NCBI GenBank assembly: GCA_001513365.1
Contig: LFTH01000035.1
Coordinates: 1 to 34,829, forward strand
DNA length: 34,829 nt
Direction of reading: 5' to 3'
From: Clostridiales bacterium DTU033
GTDB taxonomy: Bacteria; Bacillota; Clostridia; Oscillospirales; Acutalibacteraceae
Of this stretch, positions 27,309 to 34,829 are shown in pieces (position 1 is the first letter of the stretch; every line of letters starts with the position of its first letter). The translations under genes were made by a program, and so were the position numbers. The notes under the pieces were generated by a model. It was not told where the DNA came from and did not search any database. It saw only the letters and a list, made by a program, of their open reading frames with translations.

Positions 27309-27341
27309 CAAAAATAGCGCGGCAACCTCAGTCAACCGCGC
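27309..27341 (-). terminator. Candidate intrinsic terminator/attenuator between the DUF1858 gene and trmK
   Basis: Minus strand GCGCGG-N13-CCGCGC followed by TATTTTTG. Confidence 0.45.
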
Positions 27342-27351
27342 CATCATGAAT

Positions 27352-27555
27352 TTAAGCCTTTTTTGAAAGGTGTTCGTTCAGCTTGCTTATCAGCGCCTCG
27401 GTGTCCACACCGTGAACCTCGCAAGCCTGTTCTATGGTTTCACCGCGCGACGCCGGGCAACCGAGGCAGTGCATGCCGATTTCAAGAAAATACCGGGCTG
27501 TCGTCTGGTCATAATCAAGGACATCACCGATAATAGTGTCTTTTGTAACAACCAT
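27352..27555 (-). CDS. DUF1858 domain-containing protein
   Basis: 67 aa: DTIIGDVLDYDQTTARYFLEIGMHCLGCPASRGETIEQACEVHGVD. Confidence 0.88.
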   Translation of the reverse strand: MVVTKDTIIGDVLDYDQTTARYFLEIGMHCLGCPASRGETIEQACEVHGVDTEALISKLNEHLSKKA

Positions 27556-27619
27556 TTATGAATAAACCTCCTTCTCTGTTCAAAGTCCGCAGCATGATTG
27601 CAATTACCGGCTAACTGTT

Positions 27620-27648
27620 ATTATATGCTTTTGCCGGCTTATTTGCAA
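27620..27648 (-). promoter_or_regulatory. SigmaA promoter of the DUF1858(-trmK) unit
   Basis: Minus strand TTGCAA-N17-TATAAT. Confidence 0.75.
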
Positions 27649-27880
27649 CCAGTTTTTGCGCCCGTAAATTTTATTGAAAAAGATGTATCCTTGTTGACGT
27701 CTTTGATAATTTCCCCGTCCGGGCAGGTTTGCGCAAAATTGTTTAACACCACTTTTCCTTTCAGCTTTAGTTATTGATGTCTTACCATAATGGTTTTGGC
27801 AAGCGCTTATTCAAATATTAGATTTGGCCTGTGCATACCAAGTTTTCGGTTGAATGTGTCCCATGCCAAAGACCAAAAAT

Positions 27881-27917
27881 CGCCCACAACCGACCAAAAA
27901 GGGTTTGGTTGTGGGCG
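27881..27917 (-). terminator. Intrinsic terminator of tRNA-Ser
   Basis: Minus strand CGCCCACAACC...GGTTGTGGGCG followed by ATTTTTGG. Confidence 0.85.
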
Positions 27918-27921
27918 CAAC

Positions 27922-28013
27922 TGGCGGAGAAGGAGGGATTCGAACCCTCGAACCGTTTTTGGCGGTTACACGATTTCCAGTCGTGCGCCCTCGTCCAGCT
28001 AGGCGACTTCTCC
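27922..28013 (-). tRNA. tRNA-Ser, anticodon GGA
   Basis: GGAGAAGTCGCC...ACTGGAAATCGT...GGTTCGAATCCCTCCTTCTCCGCCA: variable arm, TTCGAAT T-loop, encoded CCA. Confidence 0.97.
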
Positions 28014-28103
28014 ATTTATCAGCTATTAAAATTTAATCTTCAATTCCCGGATGACCGCGGCCGGGGCGTTTCCGCCCTCACCTGAAATATGCCGGCTTGA
28101 TGA

Positions 28104-28132
28104 ATTATACACGAAACCGGCCAATATTTCAA
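28104..28132 (-). promoter_or_regulatory. SigmaA promoter of tRNA-Ser
   Basis: Minus strand TTGAAA-N17-TATAAT. Confidence 0.85.
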
Positions 28133-28229
28133 GCGGTTTTTAAAGATTGCCCTTCCCGCGTCCTTGAAAAATGCGTCGGCGGAACTCGGCAGCCAAAGGG
28201 GCAAGAGGCGAACGAATACTAAATTGGTG

Positions 28230-28258
28230 TTGAACACGCGCTTATTTTTTGCTATACT
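28230..28258 (+). promoter_or_regulatory. SigmaA promoter of metA
   Basis: TTGAAC-N17-TATACT. Confidence 0.75.
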
Positions 28259-28311
28259 TTATAAACATATTATTTTGTTTACATTTTTTTAGATAGAAAG
28301 GTGGGGGCTGA

Positions 28312-29244
28312 ATGCCAATCAAAATTCCCGATAATCTGCCCGCTGCCAGAATTCTGGAAGCTGAAAACGTTTTTGTAATGACCGAACACCGCGCGTTACA
28401 TCAGGATATCAGGCCGCTGAAGATTATAATCTTAAACCTCATGCCCACCAAAATCGAGACCGAAACCCAGCTTTTGCGCCTGTTGGGGAACAATCCCCTG
28501 CAAGTGGATGTCGAGCTGCTTCAGACGGCTACCCACGTATCAAAAAATACGTCGCAGGAACATCTTCTGCGGTTTTACAATACTTTTGAGCAAATCAAAC
28601 GATATAAATACGACGGCATGATAATCACCGGCGCGCCGGTTGAGACTCTGGAATATAATCAGGTCGATTACTGGGACGAGCTTTGCGAAATCATGGAGTG
28701 GTCGCGCACTCATGTTTATTCAATCCTCCACATCTGCTGGGGCGCGCAGGCCGGCCTTTATTTCCATTACGGGGTGAAAAAACACCCTCTTAAAGAAAAG
28801 CTGTCCGGTGTGTACGAGCACAAGCCGCTGGACCCATCCCATCCGCTGCTCCGCGGCTTTGACGACGTATTCTGCATGCCTCATTCCCGGTACACCGAAG
28901 TGCGCAGAGAGGACCTGGAAAAAGTCTCAGAGCTTCAAATCCTCGCCGAGTCGGACAAAGCGGGAGTCGCGCTCATCGCAACCCGCGACGCCCGGCAGGT
29001 GTTTGTTACCGGCCACTGCGAATATGACCGTCTCACCCTTGCTTACGAGTATCAACGCGACATCAGCCGCGGGCTCAACCCCAAGGTACCCGAAAATTAC
29101 TTCCCGAACGACGACCCCACGAAAACCCCTGTGGTTACGTGGAGGGGCCACGCGAACATGCTGTTCTCAAACTGGCTTAACTACTTTGTATACCAGCAGA
29201 CCCCTTATGACTTCATTGATTTGAACAACAATAACAGGGGTTGA
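28312..29244 (+). CDS. metA: Homoserine O-acyltransferase MetA (probably acetyl-CoA-specific)
   Basis: [32 protein letters not shown] nucleophile motif; GAPVE places Glu at residue 111. Confidence 0.96.
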   Translation: MPIKIPDNLPAARILEAENVFVMTEHRALHQDIRPLKIIILNLMPTKIETETQLLRLLGNNPLQVDVELLQTATHVSKNTSQEHLLRFYNTFEQIKRYKYDGMIITGAPVETLEYNQVDYWDELCEIMEWSRTHVYSILHICWGAQAGLYFHYGVKKHPLKEKLSGVYEHKPLDPSHPLLRGFDDVFCMPHSRYTEVRREDLEKVSELQILAESDKAGVALIATRDARQVFVTGHCEYDRLTLAYEYQRDISRGLNPKVPENYFPNDDPTKTPVVTWRGHANMLFSNWLNYFVYQQTPYDFIDLNNNNRG

Positions 29245-29294
29245 TTAAAGCGGCCGTTTTGCGGCGCGCATATTATACAGGAGGCTGGTTTAGT

Positions 29295-30506
29295 GTGAAA
29301 ATAGCGGGTATTGTTGCCGAATACAATCCGTTTCACAACGGACACGCCTACCACATTGAAAGGACCAAAGACGCTGTTACAGGGTGCGGCGCCACCCATA
29401 TTGTCGCCGTGATGAGCGGAAATTTCGTCCAGCGCGGCGAGCCTGCAATCCTGCCGAAATCCGAGCGGGTCAGCGCGGCTTTGGCGGGCGGCGCCGACCT
29501 TGTGCTGGAACTCCCTCTGCCGTGGGCTATGGCCTCGGCAGAGACTTTTTCTTATGGAGCCGTTTCGATACTTGACTCTTTGGGCTGTGTGGAAGTTTTA
29601 AGCTTCGGCAGCGAATCCGGGGATTTGGATTTGCTGTCAAAAGCGGCCGACGCCCTCGAATCCGACCGGTTTTCCGGCCTGCTTCGCCTTTACCTCGACA
29701 TGGGGATTTCCTTTCCGGACGCGCGCCAGCGCGCCGTCAGGGAAATTGCGGGGAGCAAAATCGCGTCGCTGTTCAAGGCGGCCAACAACATTCTGGGGAT
29801 TGAATACCTTAAAGCCCTGCGCAGGCTTAACTCAAATATCCGGCCGTTCACCATTCAAAGGTTTGGCGCCGGGCACGACGAGGAACTGCCTGTCGGGGAT
29901 ATCGCGTCGGCCAGCGCAATCCGCAGAATGATTTATGCCGGGCGGGTGGAAAACGCCGCCTCCTTCCTTCCGCTGGCAACCCGCAATATCATACACAAAT
30001 CCCTGCAAGACGGGCGGTGCCCTGTCGACATCGCCCTGATTGAGCCCGCCGTGCTCGGCGCGCTGCGTCTGCTGTCGCCGGAAGATTATGCTAAACTGCC
30101 TGACGTATCCGAGGGGCTTGAAAACCGCCTGTATGAAGCTGCCCGCAAGTCCGGCAGCCTTGAAGAGCTGATGTTTGCGGTAAAAACAAAGCGGTATCCG
30201 CTTTCACGCATACGCCGGATAATAATGGCGGGGTTTTTGGGGCTTAAAGCCGGGCATGAAAACCGCAAGCCCCCGTATATAAGGGTGCTTGGCTTTAACC
30301 GGCGCGGCTCCGAAATCCTAAGTCTTGCCAAAAACTCAAAAATCCCGCTGGTTTCGAGAGTGTCCCGCTTTGAGACCCTTGACGGATACGCAAGGGAAGT
30401 GTTTGAGCTCGAGGTCAAAGCGGCGGATTTATATTCGCTGGCTGCCCCGAAAGCGATACCCTGCGGCAGCGAATACACATATAAGATTATTAAAGTTGAC
30501 ATATAA
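29295..30506 (+). CDS. tmcAL: tRNA(Met) cytidine acetate ligase TmcAL (YlbM family)
   Basis: KIAGIVAEYNPFHNGHAYHIERTK; GTG start after AGGAGG. Confidence 0.92.
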   Translation: MKIAGIVAEYNPFHNGHAYHIERTKDAVTGCGATHIVAVMSGNFVQRGEPAILPKSERVSAALAGGADLVLELPLPWAMASAETFSYGAVSILDSLGCVEVLSFGSESGDLDLLSKAADALESDRFSGLLRLYLDMGISFPDARQRAVREIAGSKIASLFKAANNILGIEYLKALRRLNSNIRPFTIQRFGAGHDEELPVGDIASASAIRRMIYAGRVENAASFLPLATRNIIHKSLQDGRCPVDIALIEPAVLGALRLLSPEDYAKLPDVSEGLENRLYEAARKSGSLEELMFAVKTKRYPLSRIRRIIMAGFLGLKAGHENRKPPYIRVLGFNRRGSEILSLAKNSKIPLVSRVSRFETLDGYAREVFELEVKAADLYSLAAPKAIPCGSEYTYKIIKVDI

Positions 30507-30530
30507 TATCCATAGAAGGTGGGGGATAGG

Positions 30531-31658
30531 GTGGATAAACGCCAGATAAATCTGCGAAGGATTTTGGGATTGCTTAAACATTTTGCTTTTCTGGTTCCCA
30601 CAGTTTTCGCTGTTTTATTGTATGCGCTGCTGCCCCGTTTCCCCGGTTTCGCCGAAACCGTTGTGTCGAGGCGGGTCTTCAAGGTAATAAGCACGCCTGT
30701 GGGTTTTCTGACCTCCCTGTTGCCGTTGTCGCTGACCGAAGCCCTTGCGGTGCTCGGCATACCGGCGGTTTTGGCGCTGGCCGCCCTGTTTATCCTGTCG
30801 CTTGTCCGCTCAAAGAACCGCGTCAGAACTTCTCTGCGCGCGGCAAAAGCCGTTTGCTGGGCGCTGTCCATTGCAATGCTGTTTTATATGCTTATGCATG
30901 GAAACAATTATTACAGGCGTCCGGTAACCGAAATCATGGGGCTGGACACATCTCAAAAATCCGCCGAGCAGCTTTTGGAGCTTTGTATAGAGCTTGCCAA
31001 ACGGGCTTCATCGGAGCGCCAGAAACTCAAAGAAGACTGCAACGGCACGGCGATACTCTCTCAAAGCCTGTTTAAAACCCTGTCGATGGCGGGTGAAGGG
31101 TATAAAAAGCTCAACAAGGATTATCCGTTTTTATGGGGGGCGGTAAACCGGGCAAAACCGGTTGTGCTGTCCCGCTGGTGGTCCTACACCGGAATATCGG
31201 GAATGTATTTCCCGTTTACCGTCGAGGCCAATGTAAACACCGACCAGCCGGATTTCGACATACCGTCGTCCGCCGCGCACGAAATCGCGCATACCCGCGG
31301 GTTTGCGAGGGAAGACGAATGCAATTTCTTTGCCTGCCTGTCATGCCTTGCGAGCCATTCCGCCGATTACCGCTATTCCGGCGCGCTGATGGCATACGTC
31401 TACTGCAGCAATGCGCTGTATTCCTATGATTCCGAGATGTGGGCCGTCGCGCACCAACATTTGTCGGACGGGGTAAAACGCGATATTGCGGAGCGCGGGC
31501 GGTACTGGAAACAGTTTGAAGGCGAGGTTCAGAAAGCCGCCGAAAAGGTAAACGACAAATTCATCCAGTCGCAGGGGGTTGAGGACGGTATTTTAAGCTA
31601 CAATCGAGTGGTGGAACTGCTGCTCGCCTACCACCAAAAAGAGGGGCTACCGGAATAA
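30531..31658 (+). CDS. DUF3810-like membrane protein, putative zinc metallopeptidase
   Basis: N-terminal TMs and AAHEIAHTRGFAREDECNF (HExxH plus downstream acidic residue); GTG start after GGTGGGGG. Confidence 0.82.
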   Translation: MDKRQINLRRILGLLKHFAFLVPTVFAVLLYALLPRFPGFAETVVSRRVFKVISTPVGFLTSLLPLSLTEALAVLGIPAVLALAALFILSLVRSKNRVRTSLRAAKAVCWALSIAMLFYMLMHGNNYYRRPVTEIMGLDTSQKSAEQLLELCIELAKRASSERQKLKEDCNGTAILSQSLFKTLSMAGEGYKKLNKDYPFLWGAVNRAKPVVLSRWWSYTGISGMYFPFTVEANVNTDQPDFDIPSSAAHEIAHTRGFAREDECNFFACLSCLASHSADYRYSGALMAYVYCSNALYSYDSEMWAVAHQHLSDGVKRDIAERGRYWKQFEGEVQKAAEKVNDKFIQSQGVEDGILSYNRVVELLLAYHQKEGLPE

Positions 31659-31672
31659 TCGGCAGCCCTTTT
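31640..31672. terminator. Bidirectional intrinsic terminator overlapping the DUF3810-like gene stop codon
   Basis: AGAGGGGCT-A-CCG-GAATAAT-CGG-C-AGCCCTTTT; U-tract on both strands. Confidence 0.8.
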
Positions 31673-31710
31673 AAAGTACGGATTTAACAGTTGCATGCCT
31701 TCAAGACCTT

Positions 31711-33234
31711 CTACTTCACATCCCTGCGGCAGAAACTGTCGCGCGCAATCCACATAAAGCACAGCATGTATACCAGCAGTACCGCGATTGAAAACTCAAG
31801 AGTCATTGTAGTGTCCACTACGGTTATCATATCCCTTGACGTCAGGTAATTCGCAAGGTCAACGTTTGAGAACAACAGGAACTTAATTCCGGGGATGATA
31901 AACTGACTTCTTGCGAAAGCAATCAGGGCCATAATTATCTGGCTTCCGAACACCAGCATAAGGGTAACCGCAATTGCAACCGAGCTTCTCTTTGTTACAA
32001 TCGAGAGCATAACAGCCAATGCGCCATAAACCAGTACCGGCAGCAGCATAAGCGCGTATTTAACGGCAATATACAACAGGTACGGCGTCCGGAAGATAAA
32101 CCCGAACATCGCAAATACCTGCATGGCGCCGATACCCTCAAAGGATTCGGGTAACCCGCTTACCAAAAAGGCTATGATAAAGTTTGCGGCGACTGCAATC
32201 ACCATCAGCTCAAACAGCAGGTATATCTTTGCCCAGAACACCTTGCTGCGCCTGTGCGGCGTAATCAAAAGCAGCTTTATGGTGCCGCCCGAATACTCGG
32301 AAGCAAAAACCAGAGCAGAATAGACTATCAGCAGGATGGAAAACAGCACGATTGAATCGCTTGCATTCTCAAGCTGCGCAAGGAAAGAGTCGGATTCAAT
32401 CGGGGGAGTGTCGGTGGCAAGCCGCTTCAAAGAAATATCTATATCCTGCTGAACGGCTCTGCGCATGCTCCCCGTCAGCATTTCGCCATACCTGTTTTCC
32501 CCGCGCAGGAGGCTTAGCTTGTTTTCCTTGATTGATTCAATCTCGCGGCTTTTCCATATCAGGCTAAGACTCATGTCCCCGTGATATAAAAAGTGCATAT
32601 TCTGGGCGGTCGGGACTATGTTCTCCTTCAGGTACGTCTCGTACATCTCGATATTTACCTGTTTTTCTTGCGGGTTGCCCGAATCCATGTAACCGTTTTT
32701 AATGTCTTCAATCTTTAGGTTGACGTAGGCTTTCCAGTCGTTATCTTCCAAAATCCTCTCCAGTCTGTCCAGCCTTTCCGCCCTCTGTTCCTCCGACAGG
32801 TTCAACCCGCCTCCGGCGCCCGGCATCGGCACCCTGTACTCGTATTCGTAAACATCGGAGCCGTTAAACTTGACACCGGGGTCGGTCTGCTGCTGATTTG
32901 ACTTTAAACCAATCAGTTCCACAACAACGTCGGTGCGCCAGTCCTGAGGGGGTATCTCGTTGTCCAGCAAGTATTCGGTCCATTCGATTAACATCTTGGT
33001 GTGCTCATCGTCGGGGTTCTGGTTGAGCTGAGCTTTGTAGCCTTCGAGGCTGTAGCCGTACTGCTCCTGCCACGATGTTTGAATGAAGTTGTAACTTGAA
33101 TAAATCAACTTTGTGAACACCAAATCCAGCAGTGTCATCAGCACTATAATCCCCATTAAAACCCATGTCGAAGGCTTTTTATACGTCTTCAGCCTTTCGT
33201 TTTTTATCAACGCGTAGCGGCTAGTCAACAACAT
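31711..33234 (-). CDS. ABC-2 type transporter permease with large extracytoplasmic domain
   Basis: TM near N-terminus (WVLMGIIVLMTLLDLVF), long soluble segment, then several TMs; FASEYSGGTIKLLLITPHRRSKVFWAKI. Confidence 0.88.
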   Translation of the reverse strand: MLLTSRYALIKNERLKTYKKPSTWVLMGIIVLMTLLDLVFTKLIYSSYNFIQTSWQEQYGYSLEGYKAQLNQNPDDEHTKMLIEWTEYLLDNEIPPQDWRTDVVVELIGLKSNQQQTDPGVKFNGSDVYEYEYRVPMPGAGGGLNLSEEQRAERLDRLERILEDNDWKAYVNLKIEDIKNGYMDSGNPQEKQVNIEMYETYLKENIVPTAQNMHFLYHGDMSLSLIWKSREIESIKENKLSLLRGENRYGEMLTGSMRRAVQQDIDISLKRLATDTPPIESDSFLAQLENASDSIVLFSILLIVYSALVFASEYSGGTIKLLLITPHRRSKVFWAKIYLLFELMVIAVAANFIIAFLVSGLPESFEGIGAMQVFAMFGFIFRTPYLLYIAVKYALMLLPVLVYGALAVMLSIVTKRSSVAIAVTLMLVFGSQIIMALIAFARSQFIIPGIKFLLFSNVDLANYLTSRDMITVVDTTMTLEFSIAVLLVYMLCFMWIARDSFCRRDVK

Positions 33235-34141
33235 TGCCACCCCCTGTGATTTCCATAAAGATTTGCTCAAGCGAGGTTTCGACAGGGCTCATACCATAAA
33301 TGGTAATTCCGTTCTCAACAAGGCGCCGGTTGAGAATTTCAATCTCGTCCTCGCTGACGTGCAAATCGACATAGTCCTCGCCGATTTCGGATATGCGGTC
33401 GGCCGCATTCTCGCGAAGCAGCGCAACCGCTTTGTCCATCGGGCGGAGCCTGTAACGGTAAAGCCCCCTTGCGGCGTCGTGGGTGAGCTCATCCACTCTG
33501 CCGGTACGCAGAATCCGCCCGTTGTTGATGATGCAGACGGTGTCGCACATCTCCTGCATCTCTTTAAGAATATGGCTGGATACAAAGACTGATATACCTT
33601 CTGTATGGGCGAGATATTTCAAAAGGTCGCGCACTTCTTTGATGCCGGCGGGGTCCAGCCCGTTTGTGGGCTCGTCGAGTATCATTATCTTGGGGTTGTG
33701 GAGCAGCGCCTGCGCAACTCCAATTCTCTGCTTCATGCCCAGAGAATAGCTTTTGAATTTATCCTTGATGCGCTTCTGCATGCCGACAATCCGGACAACC
33801 TCGTCAATCCGCTCTCTCGGCGCGCCGCAAGCCCTTGCATGAATGAGAAGATTGTCATGCCCCGAAAGGTACCCGTACATATCTGGGTTTTCCACAATCC
33901 CGCTGATATATTTCATCGCCTTTTCGAAACCCTTTTCGATGTCGTGGCCCATTATCGTAATCCGCCCGCTGTCAATAGACAGCAGCCCCAAAATCATTTT
34001 TATTGTGGTGGTCTTTCCCGCGCCGTTCGGGCCGAGAAAGCCGAACACCTCCCCTTCCTTGACGGAAAGAGACACGTTATCAATCACCATGCGTTTACCA
34101 AAGGATTTATACACGTTTTCAAGTACCAGAACATCAGCCAT
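33221..34141 (-). CDS. ABC transporter ATP-binding protein
   Basis: Walker A GPNGAGKTT; signature YSLGMKQRIGVAQAL; Walker B IMILDEPTNGLD. Confidence 0.97.
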   Translation of the reverse strand: MADVLVLENVYKSFGKRMVIDNVSLSVKEGEVFGFLGPNGAGKTTTIKMILGLLSIDSGRITIMGHDIEKGFEKAMKYISGIVENPDMYGYLSGHDNLLIHARACGAPRERIDEVVRIVGMQKRIKDKFKSYSLGMKQRIGVAQALLHNPKIMILDEPTNGLDPAGIKEVRDLLKYLAHTEGISVFVSSHILKEMQEMCDTVCIINNGRILRTGRVDELTHDAARGLYRYRLRPMDKAVALLRENAADRISEIGEDYVDLHVSEDEIEILNRRLVENGITIYGMSPVETSLEQIFMEITGGGNVVD

Positions 34142-34145
34142 TCTT

Positions 34146-34751
34146 TCATCCTCCAGTCGGCCTGCCGATTATTGTATCCCACGCAGCGCTGTCTAACCGG
34201 TAAATCTTCCATTCGCCGTCGGTTTTTTTGAAAAGAATTGAAAGGTAAAAAGTCCGCACTGCGTTATTTGCGTCCTCCAGTTGCTGGGTCGCGTAATTGA
34301 TGTATTTTCCGCTGTAATTATAAGTATAGTTTGCCGACAGTTTTGCGACGTCCTGGTCTATCAGAATTGATTCGTCGCTTTTTCTACCCTTGCCAAGCTC
34401 CGTAATCCGCTCGCCGCTGCTAACCTGCCGCTGGATATTATCCAAAAGCGGCTGAACCGCTCCGTCTATATAGGCGGAATCTTTTACAAAATACTTGGAC
34501 AGCTCTTTTTTGAGTCTTTCCGCCTCCTGATTGAGCGCGTCTTCATTTTTCAGCTGCTCAATCTCCTCACCCGACAGCGCCGAGGTCTGCTCGCTCATCG
34601 AGAGGTATATACCCGCAAGCTGCCGGATTGAATTGCGTTCCGGTATCAGCATAAGCTGGGTTATCAGCACGTAAACCAGAACCGCCGCAAGCAGAACCAG
34701 CGAAAAAAGAAATCCGCGGTTCGCCTGCTTCCAGAAAGGCCTTTTGTTCAT
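34146..34751 (-). CDS. Membrane-anchored extracytoplasmic protein of unknown function, ABC module partner
   Basis: N-terminal TM FLFSLVLLAAVLVYVLITQL; C-term with SILFKKTDGEWKIYRLDSAAW; SD AAGGAG. Confidence 0.7.
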   Translation of the reverse strand: MNKRPFWKQANRGFLFSLVLLAAVLVYVLITQLMLIPERNSIRQLAGIYLSMSEQTSALSGEEIEQLKNEDALNQEAERLKKELSKYFVKDSAYIDGAVQPLLDNIQRQVSSGERITELGKGRKSDESILIDQDVAKLSANYTYNYSGKYINYATQQLEDANNAVRTFYLSILFKKTDGEWKIYRLDSAAWDTIIGRPTGG

Positions 34752-34789
34752 CGGCACAACTCCTTTTCAGATAAGTAAAACTATATGCG

Positions 34790-34798
34790 ATTATAACA
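34790..34798 (-). promoter_or_regulatory. Extended -10 promoter of the ABC module
   Basis: Minus strand TGTTATAAT (TGn-TATAAT); weak -35. Confidence 0.55.
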
Positions 34799-34829
34799 TA
34801 TTCTGGCACGTTTTGGAACACAGTTTGCT

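Noticed and set aside
27270-27315. TTGTCA-N17-TATACG promoter-like sequence before trmK
   Set aside because: The -10 is poor and would put the start of transcription at or beyond the SD
27790-28085. Short ORFs across the tRNA-Ser region
   Set aside because: Explained by the tRNA and its terminator
1-34829. CRISPR arrays, transposases, phage genes, rRNA
   Set aside because: No regularly spaced repeats, integrase/transposase motifs or rRNA-like sequence seen

Overview
The window is dominated by a nearly complete flagellar gene cluster, apparently from a Clostridia-type Bacillota. Read on the minus strand the order is flgB-flgC-fliE-fliF-fliG-fliH-fliI-fliJ-fliK-flgD-TIGR02530-like-flgE-fliM-fliY-fliO-fliP-fliQ-fliR-flhB-flhA-sigma28-flgF/flgG-like genes-flgM-flgN-flgK-flgL-fliW-csrA. 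A divergent plus-strand operon carries fliD-fliS-chaperone-like. The right third holds ordinary genes: trmK, a DUF1858 protein, tRNA-Ser(GGA), metA, tmcAL, a DUF3810-like putative metalloprotease and a three-gene ABC-2 export module. No che genes, flhF/flhG, fliL, motAB or flagellin are present in the window. The most interesting signal is inside fliY. The linker between its CheC-like and FliN-like domains has an in-frame A_AAA_AAG slippery heptamer with an SD-like element upstream. A -1 shift reaches a UGA 11 codons later, and that UGA lies 1 nt before an SD-preceded in-frame AUG that would start a stand-alone FliN. One gene could therefore encode FliY, a CheC-like protein and FliN. Other signals include a 9-bp direct repeat flanking the -35 of the main flagellar promoter, a 16-bp hairpin behind the hook gene flgE, and a hairpin between the SD and ATG of fliJ. 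All calls were made by eye; no searches or folding programs were run.
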